64,000 nt of DNA from Psychrobacter sp. FME6 (GTDB lineage Bacteria; Pseudomonadota; Gammaproteobacteria; Pseudomonadales; Moraxellaceae), in NCBI RefSeq assembly GCF_014861365.1, contig NZ_RRYW01000004.1, positions 1 to 64,000 of the forward strand, read 5' to 3'. How positions within the stretch are numbered: the first letter of the stretch is position 1; every line of letters starts with the position of its first letter. The notes beneath the pieces are model-generated. The model did not search any database. It worked only from the letters and a program-made list of their open reading frames with translations, and had not been told where the DNA came from. Positions 27,485 through 37,010 of the stretch are shown one piece after another. Both the position numbers and the translations under genes were made by a program.

Positions 27485-27525
27485 CTCTATAGTCGAATTC
27501 ACCTGAGTTCGACTATAGTTGTCTT
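27485..27525 (+). terminator. Probable terminator after the amidohydrolase
   Basis: CTATAGTCGAA and TTCGACTATAG form an 11-bp perfect stem with a loop of ten bases, followed by TTGTCTTT. The T run is broken, so the strength is moderate. Confidence 0.7.
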
Positions 27526-27630
27526 TAATGTTAGTTGTCTTTAATCTTTTTGAAATGGTTTTTTCAAAACCGTTTTTTCGCACTTTTTTATAAAAATCAA
27601 CATTATCACTAATATTACTAGGAATCGCTT

Positions 27631-28572
27631 ATGAGCACTGCTGAACAAATCACCTCATCTGACAATACCCATTATCTACATCATACTTTTTTTGAACCAA
27701 GTGACAATGAAACAGCTATTACGGCTACCTTACTCATCGTACATGGTATGGCGGAGCACAGCGGCCGCTATGCAGACTTTGCGCAGTTTTTAGCTGATAA
27801 TGGTATCGCCGTAGCCACTTATGATCAGCTGGGTCATGGAAAGACCATTAAATCAGAAGATGACTTTGGATTTTTTGGCGAAGAGCATCCGGTACAGTCG
27901 TTATTAAAAGACGTCATCGTGATGGCAGACAGTTTAAAGGAGCGCCATCCAAATGTGCCGCATTTTGTGATGGGCCATTCTATGGGCTCGTTTATTGTAC
28001 GCAACGTACTCAAACACCATGCACGCAACTTTACAGGTGCCATCCTAATGGGTACGGCAGACGCCAATCCATTGACCAAAGTATTGCTGCCCGTTAATAA
28101 ACTATTGGCAAAAGCTGCGCCTAAAAAGCCAAATGCTTTATTTGCTAATGTGATGAATAAAGTACTTAACAGCAAACTTGATAATCGTATTTCTTCCTCA
28201 CCGTTTGCTTGGATTAATGAAAACCCTGCTGCTATCGAAGCCTATGAAGCCGATCCATTGACCGGTTTTGATTTTACCAATAACGGCTTTATGACCTTGT
28301 TCACTCTAATGGAAGCGGGGTTGAATAAAAACTGGGCGACGACGATTGCTAAAGACTTTCCAATGTTATTGCTCAGTGGCGAAAATGACCCCATTGGTGA
28401 TATGGGCCGTGGCATTCGCAAAATTGCCAGCCGTTTAGACAAACAACATTTTAATCAAGTATCTGTACAGCTCTACCCTCATATGCGCCATGAACCGCTG
28501 CATGAAAAAAACAACAAGGTAGTTTATCAAGATATCTTAGAGTGGCTTGATAGTAATACCTCTGACCATTAA
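27631..28572 (+). CDS. Alpha/beta hydrolase, monoacylglycerol lipase-like (serine aminopeptidase S33 type)
   Basis: This 313-residue hydrolase has HGMAEHSGRYADFA (about 38-51), the lysophospholipase-type YDQLGHGKT, the nucleophile elbow GHSMGS (about 114-119), an acid in LLSGENDPIGD and a His in MRHEPLHE near the end. This matches monoacylglycerol lipases and PldB-like enzymes that cleave glycerides. There is no signal peptide, so it is cytoplasmic or loosely membrane-bound. It is a single gene between the amidohydrolase and dapD. Confidence 0.88.
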   Translation: MSTAEQITSSDNTHYLHHTFFEPSDNETAITATLLIVHGMAEHSGRYADFAQFLADNGIAVATYDQLGHGKTIKSEDDFGFFGEEHPVQSLLKDVIVMADSLKERHPNVPHFVMGHSMGSFIVRNVLKHHARNFTGAILMGTADANPLTKVLLPVNKLLAKAAPKKPNALFANVMNKVLNSKLDNRISSSPFAWINENPAAIEAYEADPLTGFDFTNNGFMTLFTLMEAGLNKNWATTIAKDFPMLLLSGENDPIGDMGRGIRKIASRLDKQHFNQVSVQLYPHMRHEPLHEKNNKVVYQDILEWLDSNTSDH

Positions 28573-28740
28573 CACCTGCACTGATGTTCGTACTGAACTT
28601 GTTTGCTAAAAACCGCTAAATTAGCGACAATAATACGGCAGGCCATTTTTTAGTTTAGACGATATCAGTTAATTAATTATAATATTTATATTTACTTACC
28701 TCTCATTTATTTATTTTTTTCATCAATTTTAGGAGGTTTT

Positions 28741-29562
28741 ATGTCATTACAACAAATCATCGAACAAGCCTTTGAAAGCCGCAATGAATATAGCCCCTCT
28801 ACCATGCCGCCAGATATTCGTGATGCCATCGAGCAAGTGCTTGAGCAACTCGATAACGGTCGCTTACGTGTTGCGGAAAAAAAGGATGGCGAATGGGTCG
28901 TCAACCAGTGGGCAAAAAAAGCGGTATTACTATCGTTCCGTTTAAACGACAATTACGTACAAGCAGCTGGCGAACACCTGCAATTTTATGACAAAGTACC
29001 GACTAAGTTTGCTGACTGGACTGAAGCGCAATTTAAAGAAGCCGGCGTACGTGTTGTACCACCAGCTGTGGCTCGTAAAGGCTCATACATTGCAGCAGGC
29101 GCAGTATTGATGCCGTCGTATGTCAATATCGGTGCTTATATTGATCAAGGTGCCATGGTAGATACGTGGGCAACGGTTGGTTCGTGCGCTCAAATCGGTA
29201 AAAACGTCCATTTATCAGGTGGTGTTGGTATCGGCGGTGTTTTAGAGCCGCTACAAGCCAACCCGACGATTATCGAAGACAACTGCTTCATCGGCGCGCG
29301 CTCTGAAATCGTTGAAGGCGTTATCGTCGAAGAAGGTGCAGTCATCTCCATGGGTGTCTATATCGGCCAATCAACCCGTATTTATGACCGCGAAACAGGC
29401 GAAATTCATCGCGGCCGTGTACCAGCTGGTTCAGTCGTCGTTCCTGGTACTTTACCTTCAAAAGATGGCACCCATAGCTTGTATGCTGCTATTATTGTGA
29501 AAAAAGTTGATGCGCAAACGCGTGCGAAAACTGCAGTTAATGAGCTACTACGTTTAGACTAA
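28741..29562 (+). CDS. dapD: 2,3,4,5-tetrahydropyridine-2,6-dicarboxylate N-succinyltransferase
   Basis: This 273-residue enzyme has the usual length. The helical N-domain ends about residue 100, followed by left-handed beta-helix hexapeptides ([20 protein letters not shown], then [21 protein letters not shown], stated as separate pieces) and the family's [19 protein letters not shown]. It transfers succinyl from succinyl-CoA in lysine and diaminopimelate synthesis. AGGAGG eight bases before the ATG is a near-perfect ribosome site. Confidence 0.97.
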   Translation: MSLQQIIEQAFESRNEYSPSTMPPDIRDAIEQVLEQLDNGRLRVAEKKDGEWVVNQWAKKAVLLSFRLNDNYVQAAGEHLQFYDKVPTKFADWTEAQFKEAGVRVVPPAVARKGSYIAAGAVLMPSYVNIGAYIDQGAMVDTWATVGSCAQIGKNVHLSGGVGIGGVLEPLQANPTIIEDNCFIGARSEIVEGVIVEEGAVISMGVYIGQSTRIYDRETGEIHRGRVPAGSVVVPGTLPSKDGTHSLYAAIIVKKVDAQTRAKTAVNELLRLD

Positions 29563-29579
29563 ACACTTCATAGTGACGC

Positions 29580-29622
29580 GAGGGCGTGTCTTCATTTTGA
29601 AAACATTGGGGACGCCCCCTAA
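29580..29622. repeat. REP-like palindrome (GGGCGTGTC type)
   Basis: AGGGCGTGTCTTCATTTTG and the right arm GGGACGCCCCCT form an imperfect palindrome of about 43 bp. It belongs to the same family as the palindrome at 2755-2817. Confidence 0.55.
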
Positions 29623-29638
29623 TCATGGTAAGAAAATA

Positions 29639-29671
29639 AGATGCTGGGGTTTATTCCAGCGTCTTTTTTGT
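29639..29671 (+). terminator. Rho-independent terminator of dapD
   Basis: GATGCTGG and CCAGCGTC pair (one G-U) around GGTTTATT or so, followed by TTTTTT. Confidence 0.85.
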
Positions 29672-29834
29672 CGCTTAATAGCAGCTTAATAACAGACATT
29701 ACGTTATAATTCACTTTTTTATTTTCGCATCTTTTCGTATCGCTTAGCCTTCGCGCTATTCATACCATCACACTGTCTTTTATTTGATATATGCTTGTTC
29801 GCATTATCAATCTTCTAACTGTATTTGAAATATT

Positions 29835-30581
29835 ATGAGTGAGTTATCTTTACGCAGCGCGGCCATTCCTGTCACTGACCCTGAAGCAGGGTTACGTTTG
29901 ACTGAGATCTTTTATTCCCTACAAGGCGAAGCGCTTACCTCAGGCTTGCCGACGATATTTGTGCGCTTGACTGGTTGTCCGCTACGCTGTGTCTACTGCG
30001 ATACTGAATATGCTTTTAGCGGTGGCGAGCGGCAGTCGCTTGAGACCATCATGGCAACCATCGCAAGTTTTCCCTGTAAGCGCATCTGCCTCACAGGTGG
30101 CGAACCTTTAGCACAGCCAAATGCTATCGAGTTGATGAAGCGTCTACTAAACGATGGTTATGAGATTTCGCTTGAAACGGCAGGCGCGCTCACGGTCGAA
30201 AACGTACCGACAGCGGTCAGTAAAGTCATGGATCTTAAAACCCCAAGCTCAGGTGAAGCCGATAAAAATCTTTGGTCGAATTTGGATTATTTGACTCAAC
30301 ATGACCAAATTAAATTTGTCATTATGAACCGCGAAGATTATGACTGGTCGAAGACAAAACTGATTGAGCATAATCTCAATGAATTGGTCGGTACAGTTTG
30401 GTTTTCACCGATGTTCAATGTCGCGGACGATATCGATGCAGATGCTAGTAAAGAGATGAGCATCTCCGATGTACCCGTACTGGCGCGTGAACTGGCTGAA
30501 TGGATACTGGCCGATGCCCTACCGGTACGTTTTCAGTTGCAACTGCACAAAATCATTTGGGCGGATGCCAAGGGTAAATAA
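29835..30581 (+). CDS. queE: 7-carboxy-7-deazaguanine synthase
   Basis: This 248-residue radical SAM enzyme has the QueE layout. EIFYSLQGEALTSGLPTIFV is the substrate-binding opening (about 24-43), the SAM cluster is Cys48, Cys52, Cys55 in the CX3CX2C spacing, and ICLTGGEPLAQPN holds the SAM-binding Gly pair. It makes the 7-deazaguanine core for queuosine. No queC or queD lies in the window. Confidence 0.95.
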   Translation: MSELSLRSAAIPVTDPEAGLRLTEIFYSLQGEALTSGLPTIFVRLTGCPLRCVYCDTEYAFSGGERQSLETIMATIASFPCKRICLTGGEPLAQPNAIELMKRLLNDGYEISLETAGALTVENVPTAVSKVMDLKTPSSGEADKNLWSNLDYLTQHDQIKFVIMNREDYDWSKTKLIEHNLNELVGTVWFSPMFNVADDIDADASKEMSISDVPVLARELAEWILADALPVRFQLQLHKIIWADAKGK

Positions 30582-30678
30582 ACAATCAAAACTCTAAAAT
30601 AAAAAAATCAGATAGTCTGCACCAACCATTTGAAAAAACGAAACAAACAAATCGCAAGCTGACGGTAAGGACACAGGG

Positions 30679-31854
30679 ATGGTCAAATTAATTTTATTGG
30701 GCTTATTGGCGGGCGCATTTTTTAGCTCCACCTTTATTTTAAATGAGCTCATGAGTGACGCCGGTGGTCATTGGTTTTGGTCAGCGAGCCTGCGCTACAT
30801 TTTTATGTGGCTCATCATTACCGTCATTATCACCATGCAGCATGGCTTTGGTCGTATCAAAGAGTTGACGACTATTTTTCGGCAACACTGGGGCTTTTGG
30901 TGTGTCACCGGCAGTATCGGTTTTGGGGTATTTTATACCGGAATTTGTTATGCTGGTGACCATGTTGCAGGCTGGGTAGTCGCCGCGACCTTTATGTTTA
31001 CCGTGGTTACCAGTTTATTGGTATTACTGGCATTTGGGCAACGCTTCGACAAAAAGTTCATTATTTATGCTTTTCTAGTCTTTATTGGGGTGGTATTGGT
31101 CAACCTCAGCGAGGGTTTACGTGCTTCTGCTCTAGCTGATGCCAATACTGTACCAATGAGAGATATGATACTATATGGTGCACTGCCTGCGCTGGTTGCT
31201 GCTTTTAGTTATCCAATCGGTAATCAGCTGGTTTGGCAAGTGTCTCACAACTCCCGTAAGCATAGCGCCGAGCAACAACAGGCGAGAGAAAATGCGGCTC
31301 ATAAAAATGCTGCTCATAAAAACAGTATCGACGATCATAGCCAACCGCTCATATCAGAAGCTTACGATTTACCTGCCGCCAGCTATGATACAGCTAACAC
31401 CAATGCTAACGACGTTAACAGTGAAACCAATGCAGCTATAGCTGAGCCGACATCCGCCTTACAAAACCTCATCGCTCGCATTCCTGCTATCGAAACCACA
31501 CTACTGCAAAATGCCTTTAATAAAGTATGGCTCATGACCCTCGGTAGTTTGCCATTTTGGCTTATTTTAGGCGTGATAGTGCGCCCTGAGCAACCCGATA
31601 CTGCCCAAATCTTTAACACCTTGCTAGTGGCTATACTGGCAGGGGTGGCAGCGACGAGTATATTCTTATATGCGCGTGAAAAAGCGGTTACTTCTAGTGA
31701 GGTGGCTGGGGTCGACTCTACCCAAGCCAGTGAGGTGATATTTGCGTTAATCGGTGGCATATTATTGCTTAATAATGCCGTACCTTCTGCCTTGGGATTG
31801 GTCGGTATCGGGCTGATTATGCTCGGGCTGATATTATTTGCGAAAGATGGTTGA
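30679..31854 (+). CDS. EamA/DMT-superfamily transporter (multidrug efflux type)
   Basis: This 391-residue membrane protein has about ten hydrophobic helices in two halves. The first half starts LILLGLLAGAFFSSTFILNEL, and the second includes WLMTLGSLPFWLILG and the family end GLIMLGLILFAKDG. It fits the EmrE-like multidrug-resistance-efflux group of the DMT superfamily. Between the halves is a long polar insert (about 190-265) rich in His, Asn and Ala, with AAHKN repeated twice. The substrate is unknown. The TRIC gene starts 15 bases downstream, so they are probably co-transcribed. Confidence 0.85.
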   Translation: MVKLILLGLLAGAFFSSTFILNELMSDAGGHWFWSASLRYIFMWLIITVIITMQHGFGRIKELTTIFRQHWGFWCVTGSIGFGVFYTGICYAGDHVAGWVVAATFMFTVVTSLLVLLAFGQRFDKKFIIYAFLVFIGVVLVNLSEGLRASALADANTVPMRDMILYGALPALVAAFSYPIGNQLVWQVSHNSRKHSAEQQQARENAAHKNAAHKNSIDDHSQPLISEAYDLPAASYDTANTNANDVNSETNAAIAEPTSALQNLIARIPAIETTLLQNAFNKVWLMTLGSLPFWLILGVIVRPEQPDTAQIFNTLLVAILAGVAATSIFLYAREKAVTSSEVAGVDSTQASEVIFALIGGILLLNNAVPSALGLVGIGLIMLGLILFAKDG

Positions 31855-31869
31855 GGCTAGCAGATAGCA

Positions 31870-32505
31870 ATGATGAACAATTTTATCTTTCCTGATATTT
31901 TGCTATATCTCTTAGATATGGTTGGCGTCATTGCTTGCGCTATCGCCGGCACTTTGCTGGCGCAGCACAAAGGCTTTGATATTGCAGGCTGTATATTGGT
32001 ATCAATGGTCAACGCCATTGGTGGCGGTACACTACGTGACATGGCACTTGATCGCCATCCGCTATTTTGGATGACCGATCTCAACTATATTATCGTGATT
32101 ACTGTCACCTCGCTTGTTTTACAGATATTCTTTCATCTGTACCATAAGATTGATAATGCGCTCAAACTCTTTGATGCCATTGGACTTGCGGCTTTCAGTG
32201 TTATTGGATTTAACGTCGCGCTGGCACAAGATATGTCACCAGTCATTGCTATGATGATGGCCGTTTGGACTGCCATTATTGGTGGGTTACTACGTGATAT
32301 CATCTGCAATGAAATACCTTTATTGCTCCAGCGTGAGATTTATATTACCGCCAGTATTGTAGGATCGTTGACTTACCTAGTGCTCGATCACTGGGGTGTT
32401 GATACTGTTATTAATGAATTTATAATGCTGTTTGTCATTTTTACCGTGCGCATGTTGGCACTCAAATTTGACTGGCATCTTCCCTCCATACGCTTAGTGG
32501 ATTAA
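31870..32505 (+). CDS. TRIC-type cation channel family protein (YadS-like), copy 1
   Basis: This 211-residue membrane protein of the UPF0126/YadS family has two repeats, each of three helices: IACAIAGTLLAQHKGFDIAG with the GGGTLRDM segment, and FSVIGFNVALAQD with GGLLRDIICNEIP. Arg-Asp pairs after the Gly motifs are the family mark. Bacterial TRIC homologues form trimeric cation (mainly potassium) channels in the inner membrane. ATGATG at 31870 gives two possible starts one codon apart. Confidence 0.88.
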   Translation: MMNNFIFPDILLYLLDMVGVIACAIAGTLLAQHKGFDIAGCILVSMVNAIGGGTLRDMALDRHPLFWMTDLNYIIVITVTSLVLQIFFHLYHKIDNALKLFDAIGLAAFSVIGFNVALAQDMSPVIAMMMAVWTAIIGGLLRDIICNEIPLLLQREIYITASIVGSLTYLVLDHWGVDTVINEFIMLFVIFTVRMLALKFDWHLPSIRLVD

Positions 32506-32555
32506 CAGGTGCCTAACCTCTTAGCTGCCTGAGCACATTTTCTATGTGAATCTTT

Positions 32556-33404
32556 ATGATCAGTTTTATTAGCGTCGATGTTATTAGCGTCAGTGTCTAT
32601 GCCTGGCTAAATGCCTGTTGTGTGACTTTATTTGGCCAATCTTTTGACATGTTATTCGCCTCACCTTTAAACGTTATGGCCTCCTCTAGCGTTGCTGTCT
32701 CTGTGAGTCCAGCTGTTGATACTGTGGTGCAGAGTCCACTCGTTCTAACGCCCGAGTTTGTGACGCGATTTGAGCCAACCTCGTTTATGTTTTGGCTTGA
32801 GATGTTTGGTATTTTTGCCTGTAGTGTCTCAGGAACCATTTTAGCCAAACATAAGAACTTTGATGTGTTTGGCTGTATTTTAGTGGCAATGATTGCCGCT
32901 ATCAGTGGCCCTACCGCGCGTGATATTATTCTTGATCGCTATCCACTATTTTGGATGGTGAATATGAACTACTTACTTATTATTACGATCACTTCAGTTG
33001 GCTTTCAGATGTTTTGTAATCCAAAAGCACGACATGTGGACGGCTTATTAAAGCTGTTTGATGGCTTGGCGCTGGCTATTTTCACCTTAATCGGCATCCA
33101 AGTCGCACAAGAAATGGGCGCAAATATTCCTGTTTGTATCCTACTTGGGGTGTTGAATATTTTGTTTGGAACAGTCATTCGTGACATGCTATGTAATGAG
33201 ATTCCATTGGTATTGCAGCGCGAGATTTATGTGACCGCAGCGATTCTTGGCGGGATATTATATTTTGTCATGGAAGGTATGGGTTTTACGCCTTGGATAA
33301 AAGAATCCGTGACGATGATTACTATTTTCGTCATCCGCATGTTAGCAGTACGCTATGATTGGCATTTTCCAGATATTAGTTTGATGAAGAAAAATCATAT
33401 TTAA
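32556..33404 (+). CDS. TRIC-type cation channel family protein, copy 2 with N-terminal extension
   Basis: This 282-residue protein is a paralogue of the preceding gene. Similarity starts near residue 76 (FWLEMFGIFACSVSGTILAKHKNFDVFG, given here as the FGIFACSVSGT segment) and the same two-repeat plan follows, with SGPTARDIIL and FGTVIRDMLCNEIP. The first 75 residues are extra, partly hydrophobic and rich in Val and Ser. The start at 32556 has a poor ribosome site, and a shorter start (for example the ATGs near 32649 or 32676) is possible. The family term predicts an inner-membrane cation channel. A strong bidirectional terminator follows. Confidence 0.83.
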   Translation: MISFISVDVISVSVYAWLNACCVTLFGQSFDMLFASPLNVMASSSVAVSVSPAVDTVVQSPLVLTPEFVTRFEPTSFMFWLEMFGIFACSVSGTILAKHKNFDVFGCILVAMIAAISGPTARDIILDRYPLFWMVNMNYLLIITITSVGFQMFCNPKARHVDGLLKLFDGLALAIFTLIGIQVAQEMGANIPVCILLGVLNILFGTVIRDMLCNEIPLVLQREIYVTAAILGGILYFVMEGMGFTPWIKESVTMITIFVIRMLAVRYDWHFPDISLMKKNHI

Positions 33405-33477
33405 GATCGAATGTAAGCGTGCATTTTTATATTGAATTGGTACTACAATCGATAGTAAACACAACGTGTAAAATCAA

Positions 33478-33516
33478 AAAAAAGGGCGTCAATCATCAAG
33501 ATTAACGCCCTTTTAA
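33478..33516. terminator. Bidirectional terminator between the TRIC gene and recJ
   Basis: AAAAAGGGCGT and ACGCCCTTTT form a stem with runs of A and T on the two sides, between two convergent genes. Confidence 0.9.
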
Positions 33517-33539
33517 ATCAATAATCATGAGCAATACTT

Positions 33540-35354
33540 TTAGGTCTCAGTAATAACCGCCAAATCCTTAACCATTAATTGCAGACTTTGTTTGCCATTC
33601 CATTCATTAATATCTAACTCAAATAGAATATGTACGTTTTCGGCGCGATAGTCCCAAGCGTTGCTATCAAAATTAAATTGAATGGCCTCAATCGGATACT
33701 GGACCTCAGGATAACGCAGCGACAGCTTAAGGTGCTTGTCTTTTAATATCTTAAAGCTTAGCACTTCAAATACGCCATCAAATATCGGTGGCGCAAAGCC
33801 ATGACCCCAGATACTGGCATCGGCTAAATGCTCAGCGAACCATAAGCTAAAGTCACTCGCTTGTAATGCTCCATCGGTAAATTTTTGCTCAGCAAACACT
33901 TCATCATCCATTTGTGCCATGACTTCGTTAAATGCTGACACAAAACCCTCAAAGTTACGGCGTTTAATAGTCAAGCCAGCTGCCATGGCATGACCACCAA
34001 AATGGCTGATTAAATCAGGGTGCTGTTCGGCAACTTGTTCAATCGCATCACGAATATGCACGCCAGCGATAGAGCGAGCTGAGCCTTTAATCGCATCGTC
34101 GTCACCAGTACGCTCTGTATCTGCTGGGGCAAAGACGATACTCGGCAGATAATGGCTTTCTTTTAAACGTCCTGCGACGATACCGATAACGCCTTGATGC
34201 CAATCATCTTGATATAAAACGATGCTACGATTGCGATCGTCAATTATCTTTTTTTCAGGCTTATTCTGGACAATAAGCTCACTACTTTCATCACTATCAC
34301 TATCTGTATTAGTAGTAGCTAGCGCTTGCACAATACTATCCGCTTGCGTACGCATCTCGCCTTCGACATGACGACGAGTACGATTAAGCTGCTCAAGCTC
34401 TTGCGCCAGTCGTTGTGCGGTTGGCCAATCATCCGTTAATAAGCACTCGATACCTATACGCATGTTATCCATACGCCCAGCGGCATTGATACGCGGTCCT
34501 AAGACAAAACCAAAGTCTTGCGCATGTAACTGCTTGGGGTCGCGTCCTGCCTGCTCAAGTAACGCTAATATTCCTAGCGAGCAGCGCCCTTGACGAATAG
34601 CTGCCAGTCCATGATGTACGAGAATACGATTGTTTTTATCGAGTACACCCACATCAGCAATCGTACCAAGTGCCACCAAATCCAAATACTGGCTGACTTG
34701 GACGGTAGACTTGCTTGCTTCACGGCGTAATTTTGCCAATCGACCGAGGACATAAAACGCTACTCCAACCCCTACTAAAGCCTTACTAGTAAAGTGGCAA
34801 CCAAGCTGATTGGGATTGACCACAGCTTCAGCAGGTGGCGTTTCTTTAGTCGTGAGGTGATGGTCTGTAATAATGACGGTGATACCATCGGCTTGCGCGC
34901 GTGCCACACCTTCATGGCTTGAAATGCCATTGTCTACCGTGACAATCAAGTCAGGTCGATAGGTTTCGATACCCAATTCGACGATTTCTGGCGTCAAACC
35001 ATAACCATATTTAAAGCGGTCAGGCACCAAGAAATCGACCACCGCGCCCATCGCTGTCAGTGCACGCATCATCAGCGCCGTGCTGGTCGCCCCATCACAA
35101 TCAAAGTCACCAACGATAAGAATACGTTGCCCTTCATCAATAGCGACGTCCAATAAACGCACCGCTTCAGTGACACCCTGTAGCATCTCAGCAGGCAATA
35201 AACCGGACAGCTGAGTTTCAAGCTCATCAGGCTGCACGATTCCTCGACCCGCATATAGGCGAGCAAGGGTTAAGGATTGGGCGGCAAGCGGTTGCAACGC
35301 GGCGGGCAACTCGTCGATGCGAGTGCTGGTATAACGGGAGGTTAATTTTAGCAT
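33540..35354 (-). CDS. recJ: Single-stranded-DNA-specific exonuclease RecJ
   Basis: This 604-residue protein has the RecJ order: motif I in ILIVGDFDCDGATSTALMM (about 94-112), the DHH motif in VIITDHHLT (about 155-163), the motif with GPRINAAGRMDN and, in DHHA1, FGGHAMAAGLTI. It degrades single-stranded DNA 5' to 3' for recombination and mismatch repair in the cytoplasm using metal ions. There is an Asp/Ser-rich insert near 347-366 (TDSDSDESSE). It is a single gene. Confidence 0.96.
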   Translation of the reverse strand: MLKLTSRYTSTRIDELPAALQPLAAQSLTLARLYAGRGIVQPDELETQLSGLLPAEMLQGVTEAVRLLDVAIDEGQRILIVGDFDCDGATSTALMMRALTAMGAVVDFLVPDRFKYGYGLTPEIVELGIETYRPDLIVTVDNGISSHEGVARAQADGITVIITDHHLTTKETPPAEAVVNPNQLGCHFTSKALVGVGVAFYVLGRLAKLRREASKSTVQVSQYLDLVALGTIADVGVLDKNNRILVHHGLAAIRQGRCSLGILALLEQAGRDPKQLHAQDFGFVLGPRINAAGRMDNMRIGIECLLTDDWPTAQRLAQELEQLNRTRRHVEGEMRTQADSIVQALATTNTDSDSDESSELIVQNKPEKKIIDDRNRSIVLYQDDWHQGVIGIVAGRLKESHYLPSIVFAPADTERTGDDDAIKGSARSIAGVHIRDAIEQVAEQHPDLISHFGGHAMAAGLTIKRRNFEGFVSAFNEVMAQMDDEVFAEQKFTDGALQASDFSLWFAEHLADASIWGHGFAPPIFDGVFEVLSFKILKDKHLKLSLRYPEVQYPIEAIQFNFDSNAWDYRAENVHILFELDINEWNGKQSLQLMVKDLAVITET

Positions 35355-35648
35355 GCCAGTATTCTACTGACTTTGGTAAGCGGTCACAATGGTAATTTTT
35401 AATACTGCCGTATAAGGTTATCGATTGCTTACGGGCTCAGCATGACATAATTTATATTCAGGCGGGCTATTTACAAAAACGGTGCATAGCGACTGTATTT
35501 TTCTGCATTTTGCTACAAAGCAATGATTGTATGCCGCTTATAAATCCATAAAATAGATAACAACTGAGATATTCGCTATCTATTGGCCTATTTATATTTG
35601 AGACGTTATATCGTTTTTAATAAATTTGTTAACTTATAAGGAAACTTT

Positions 35649-36164
35649 ATGAAAACCACGCCAGTCGCTGAAAAACTACCCAACACTATTGATCCTAATC
35701 TAGACCTCGAAAAAGTCAAAAAAGAATGTCTGGGTCTGGTTAAAAAGCGCGCCAAGCTCTCAGCTGGTGTTGCTATCGTTCCTGTGCCATTTTTCGATGT
35801 GGCCGTTGATGCCGGTATGCTAACCATGCTGTTACCTGAAATCAGTGAACGCTTTGGGCTGTTGAAAGATCGTCAAGGCGCTGTTGATTTAGAGTCACGT
35901 GAAGTACATTGGGGTGCGCTAAAAGACCGTACTGTTGATTTTGCCGGTTTAATGGCGACACGTGGTATCGTTAAAAAAACGGTTCAAGGATTCGGTGGTC
36001 GTATCGCGGCCAAGCAGGTCACTAAATTTATTCCACTTGGCGGGCAATTGGTCGCGGCAACTATGGGTTATATGATTTTTAAGAAAATCGCCACTGACCA
36101 TATCAACGAGTGCTATAAATTGGCCAAAGACATTCAAACCAAACAGCATGGTAAAAATGTTTAA
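35649..36164 (+). CDS. EcsC family protein
   Basis: This 171-residue protein has the EcsC-like pattern: RAKLSAGVAIVPVPFFDVAVDAGMLTMLLPEI, Gly- and Val-rich hydrophobic stretches (IGGQ-like PLGGQLVAATMGYMIF) and a charged C-terminus. EcsC proteins are linked to the Ecs ABC transporter or to membrane stress, but this copy is short and alone. The role is unknown. AAGGAAAC before the ATG supports the start. Confidence 0.7.
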   Translation: MKTTPVAEKLPNTIDPNLDLEKVKKECLGLVKKRAKLSAGVAIVPVPFFDVAVDAGMLTMLLPEISERFGLLKDRQGAVDLESREVHWGALKDRTVDFAGLMATRGIVKKTVQGFGGRIAAKQVTKFIPLGGQLVAATMGYMIFKKIATDHINECYKLAKDIQTKQHGKNV

Positions 36165-36458
36165 AACCATTCAATATTAGAGTTCAATATTAGATAATGC
36201 CATTTATTCGAGACAGTCGTCTATTACTAGCCAGCTAAACATATTTGTCTTAGCTGGTTTTTTATGTTTACTGATACAGTCTGAGCCAATCATGGTTAAT
36301 GGTGTCATTGATAGGCTTTACTGATAATATACCACTTGTTTGGCAAAAACACCTGTCGACTAGAGCCTGTTCTCATTTTGAAAATAGTGATAAAAATGAG
36401 ATAAATAATAGCCAAACATAAACTTCAAAAATAAATAAAGACGTTAAAGGACTAACTT

Positions 36459-36848
36459 ATGAAAAAACGCTTGGCTTCAACCATAATGCTTGCCACTTTT
36501 GCTTTAGCTGGATGCACAACCACTGGCGGTATGAATAATAATGCAGACAATGCGATAGGTACTGCAAATGAGATTGGCATGAATGTTTTTAAATCTGCCA
36601 TCGACAATCAGTGCCGTAGCCAAATTGAAAAACAAAATGCTTGGCGTGTTGCGAGCGTGGCGATGACTGAAACGCAACAAGAAGCTGTGAAAAACAATGT
36701 TTGTGGCTGCGTTAGTGAGCAAGCGCCGCAGCAAGTCACTATCGTTGAACTGGGCAATGCCGCAATAGATGCACAATATCGCACACAGCTGGTCACCAGA
36801 GTCGTCGCCAAATCCCTACAAAGCTGCTATGCAAATTTCGCTAAATAA
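36459..36848 (+). CDS. Small lipoprotein of unknown function
   Basis: This 129-residue protein has a lipoprotein signal (MKKRLASTIMLATFALAGC, with lipidation at Cys19), a short Asn/Gly-rich spacer and a mature part with cysteines near 48, 77, 79 and 122. The even number could form disulfides in the periplasm. I do not recognise the family. A strong terminator follows. Confidence 0.8.
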   Translation: MKKRLASTIMLATFALAGCTTTGGMNNNADNAIGTANEIGMNVFKSAIDNQCRSQIEKQNAWRVASVAMTETQQEAVKNNVCGCVSEQAPQQVTIVELGNAAIDAQYRTQLVTRVVAKSLQSCYANFAK

Positions 36849-36924
36849 AGCAGTCGGGGTAAAAAATTAGGCTCATTAAGTGGCGCTTAGGTTTGATTGA
36901 ATTTAATATAGTTGTAAAATAAAA

Positions 36925-36962
36925 AAAGAAGGGTGCGTTATATATAACGCACCCTTCTTTAT
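36925..36962. terminator. Bidirectional terminator
   Basis: AAGAAGGGTGCGTTATATA and its complement form a near-perfect palindrome of about 35 bp, with A and T runs on both flanks. It separates the lipoprotein gene from the convergent small gene. Confidence 0.93.
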
Positions 36963-37010
36963 TATTGATTTCTTGCAGTATTTTCTACAATCGCATTAAT
37001 CTAAACTGGT

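Noticed and set aside
27834-28175. A 113-codon frame on the minus strand inside the monoacylglycerol lipase-like gene
   Set aside because: It is antisense to a gene with intact catalytic motifs and has no ribosome site or family match.
31383-31760. A 125-codon antisense frame within the EamA-type transporter
   Set aside because: It mirrors the hydrophobic transporter sequence, with no independent evidence.
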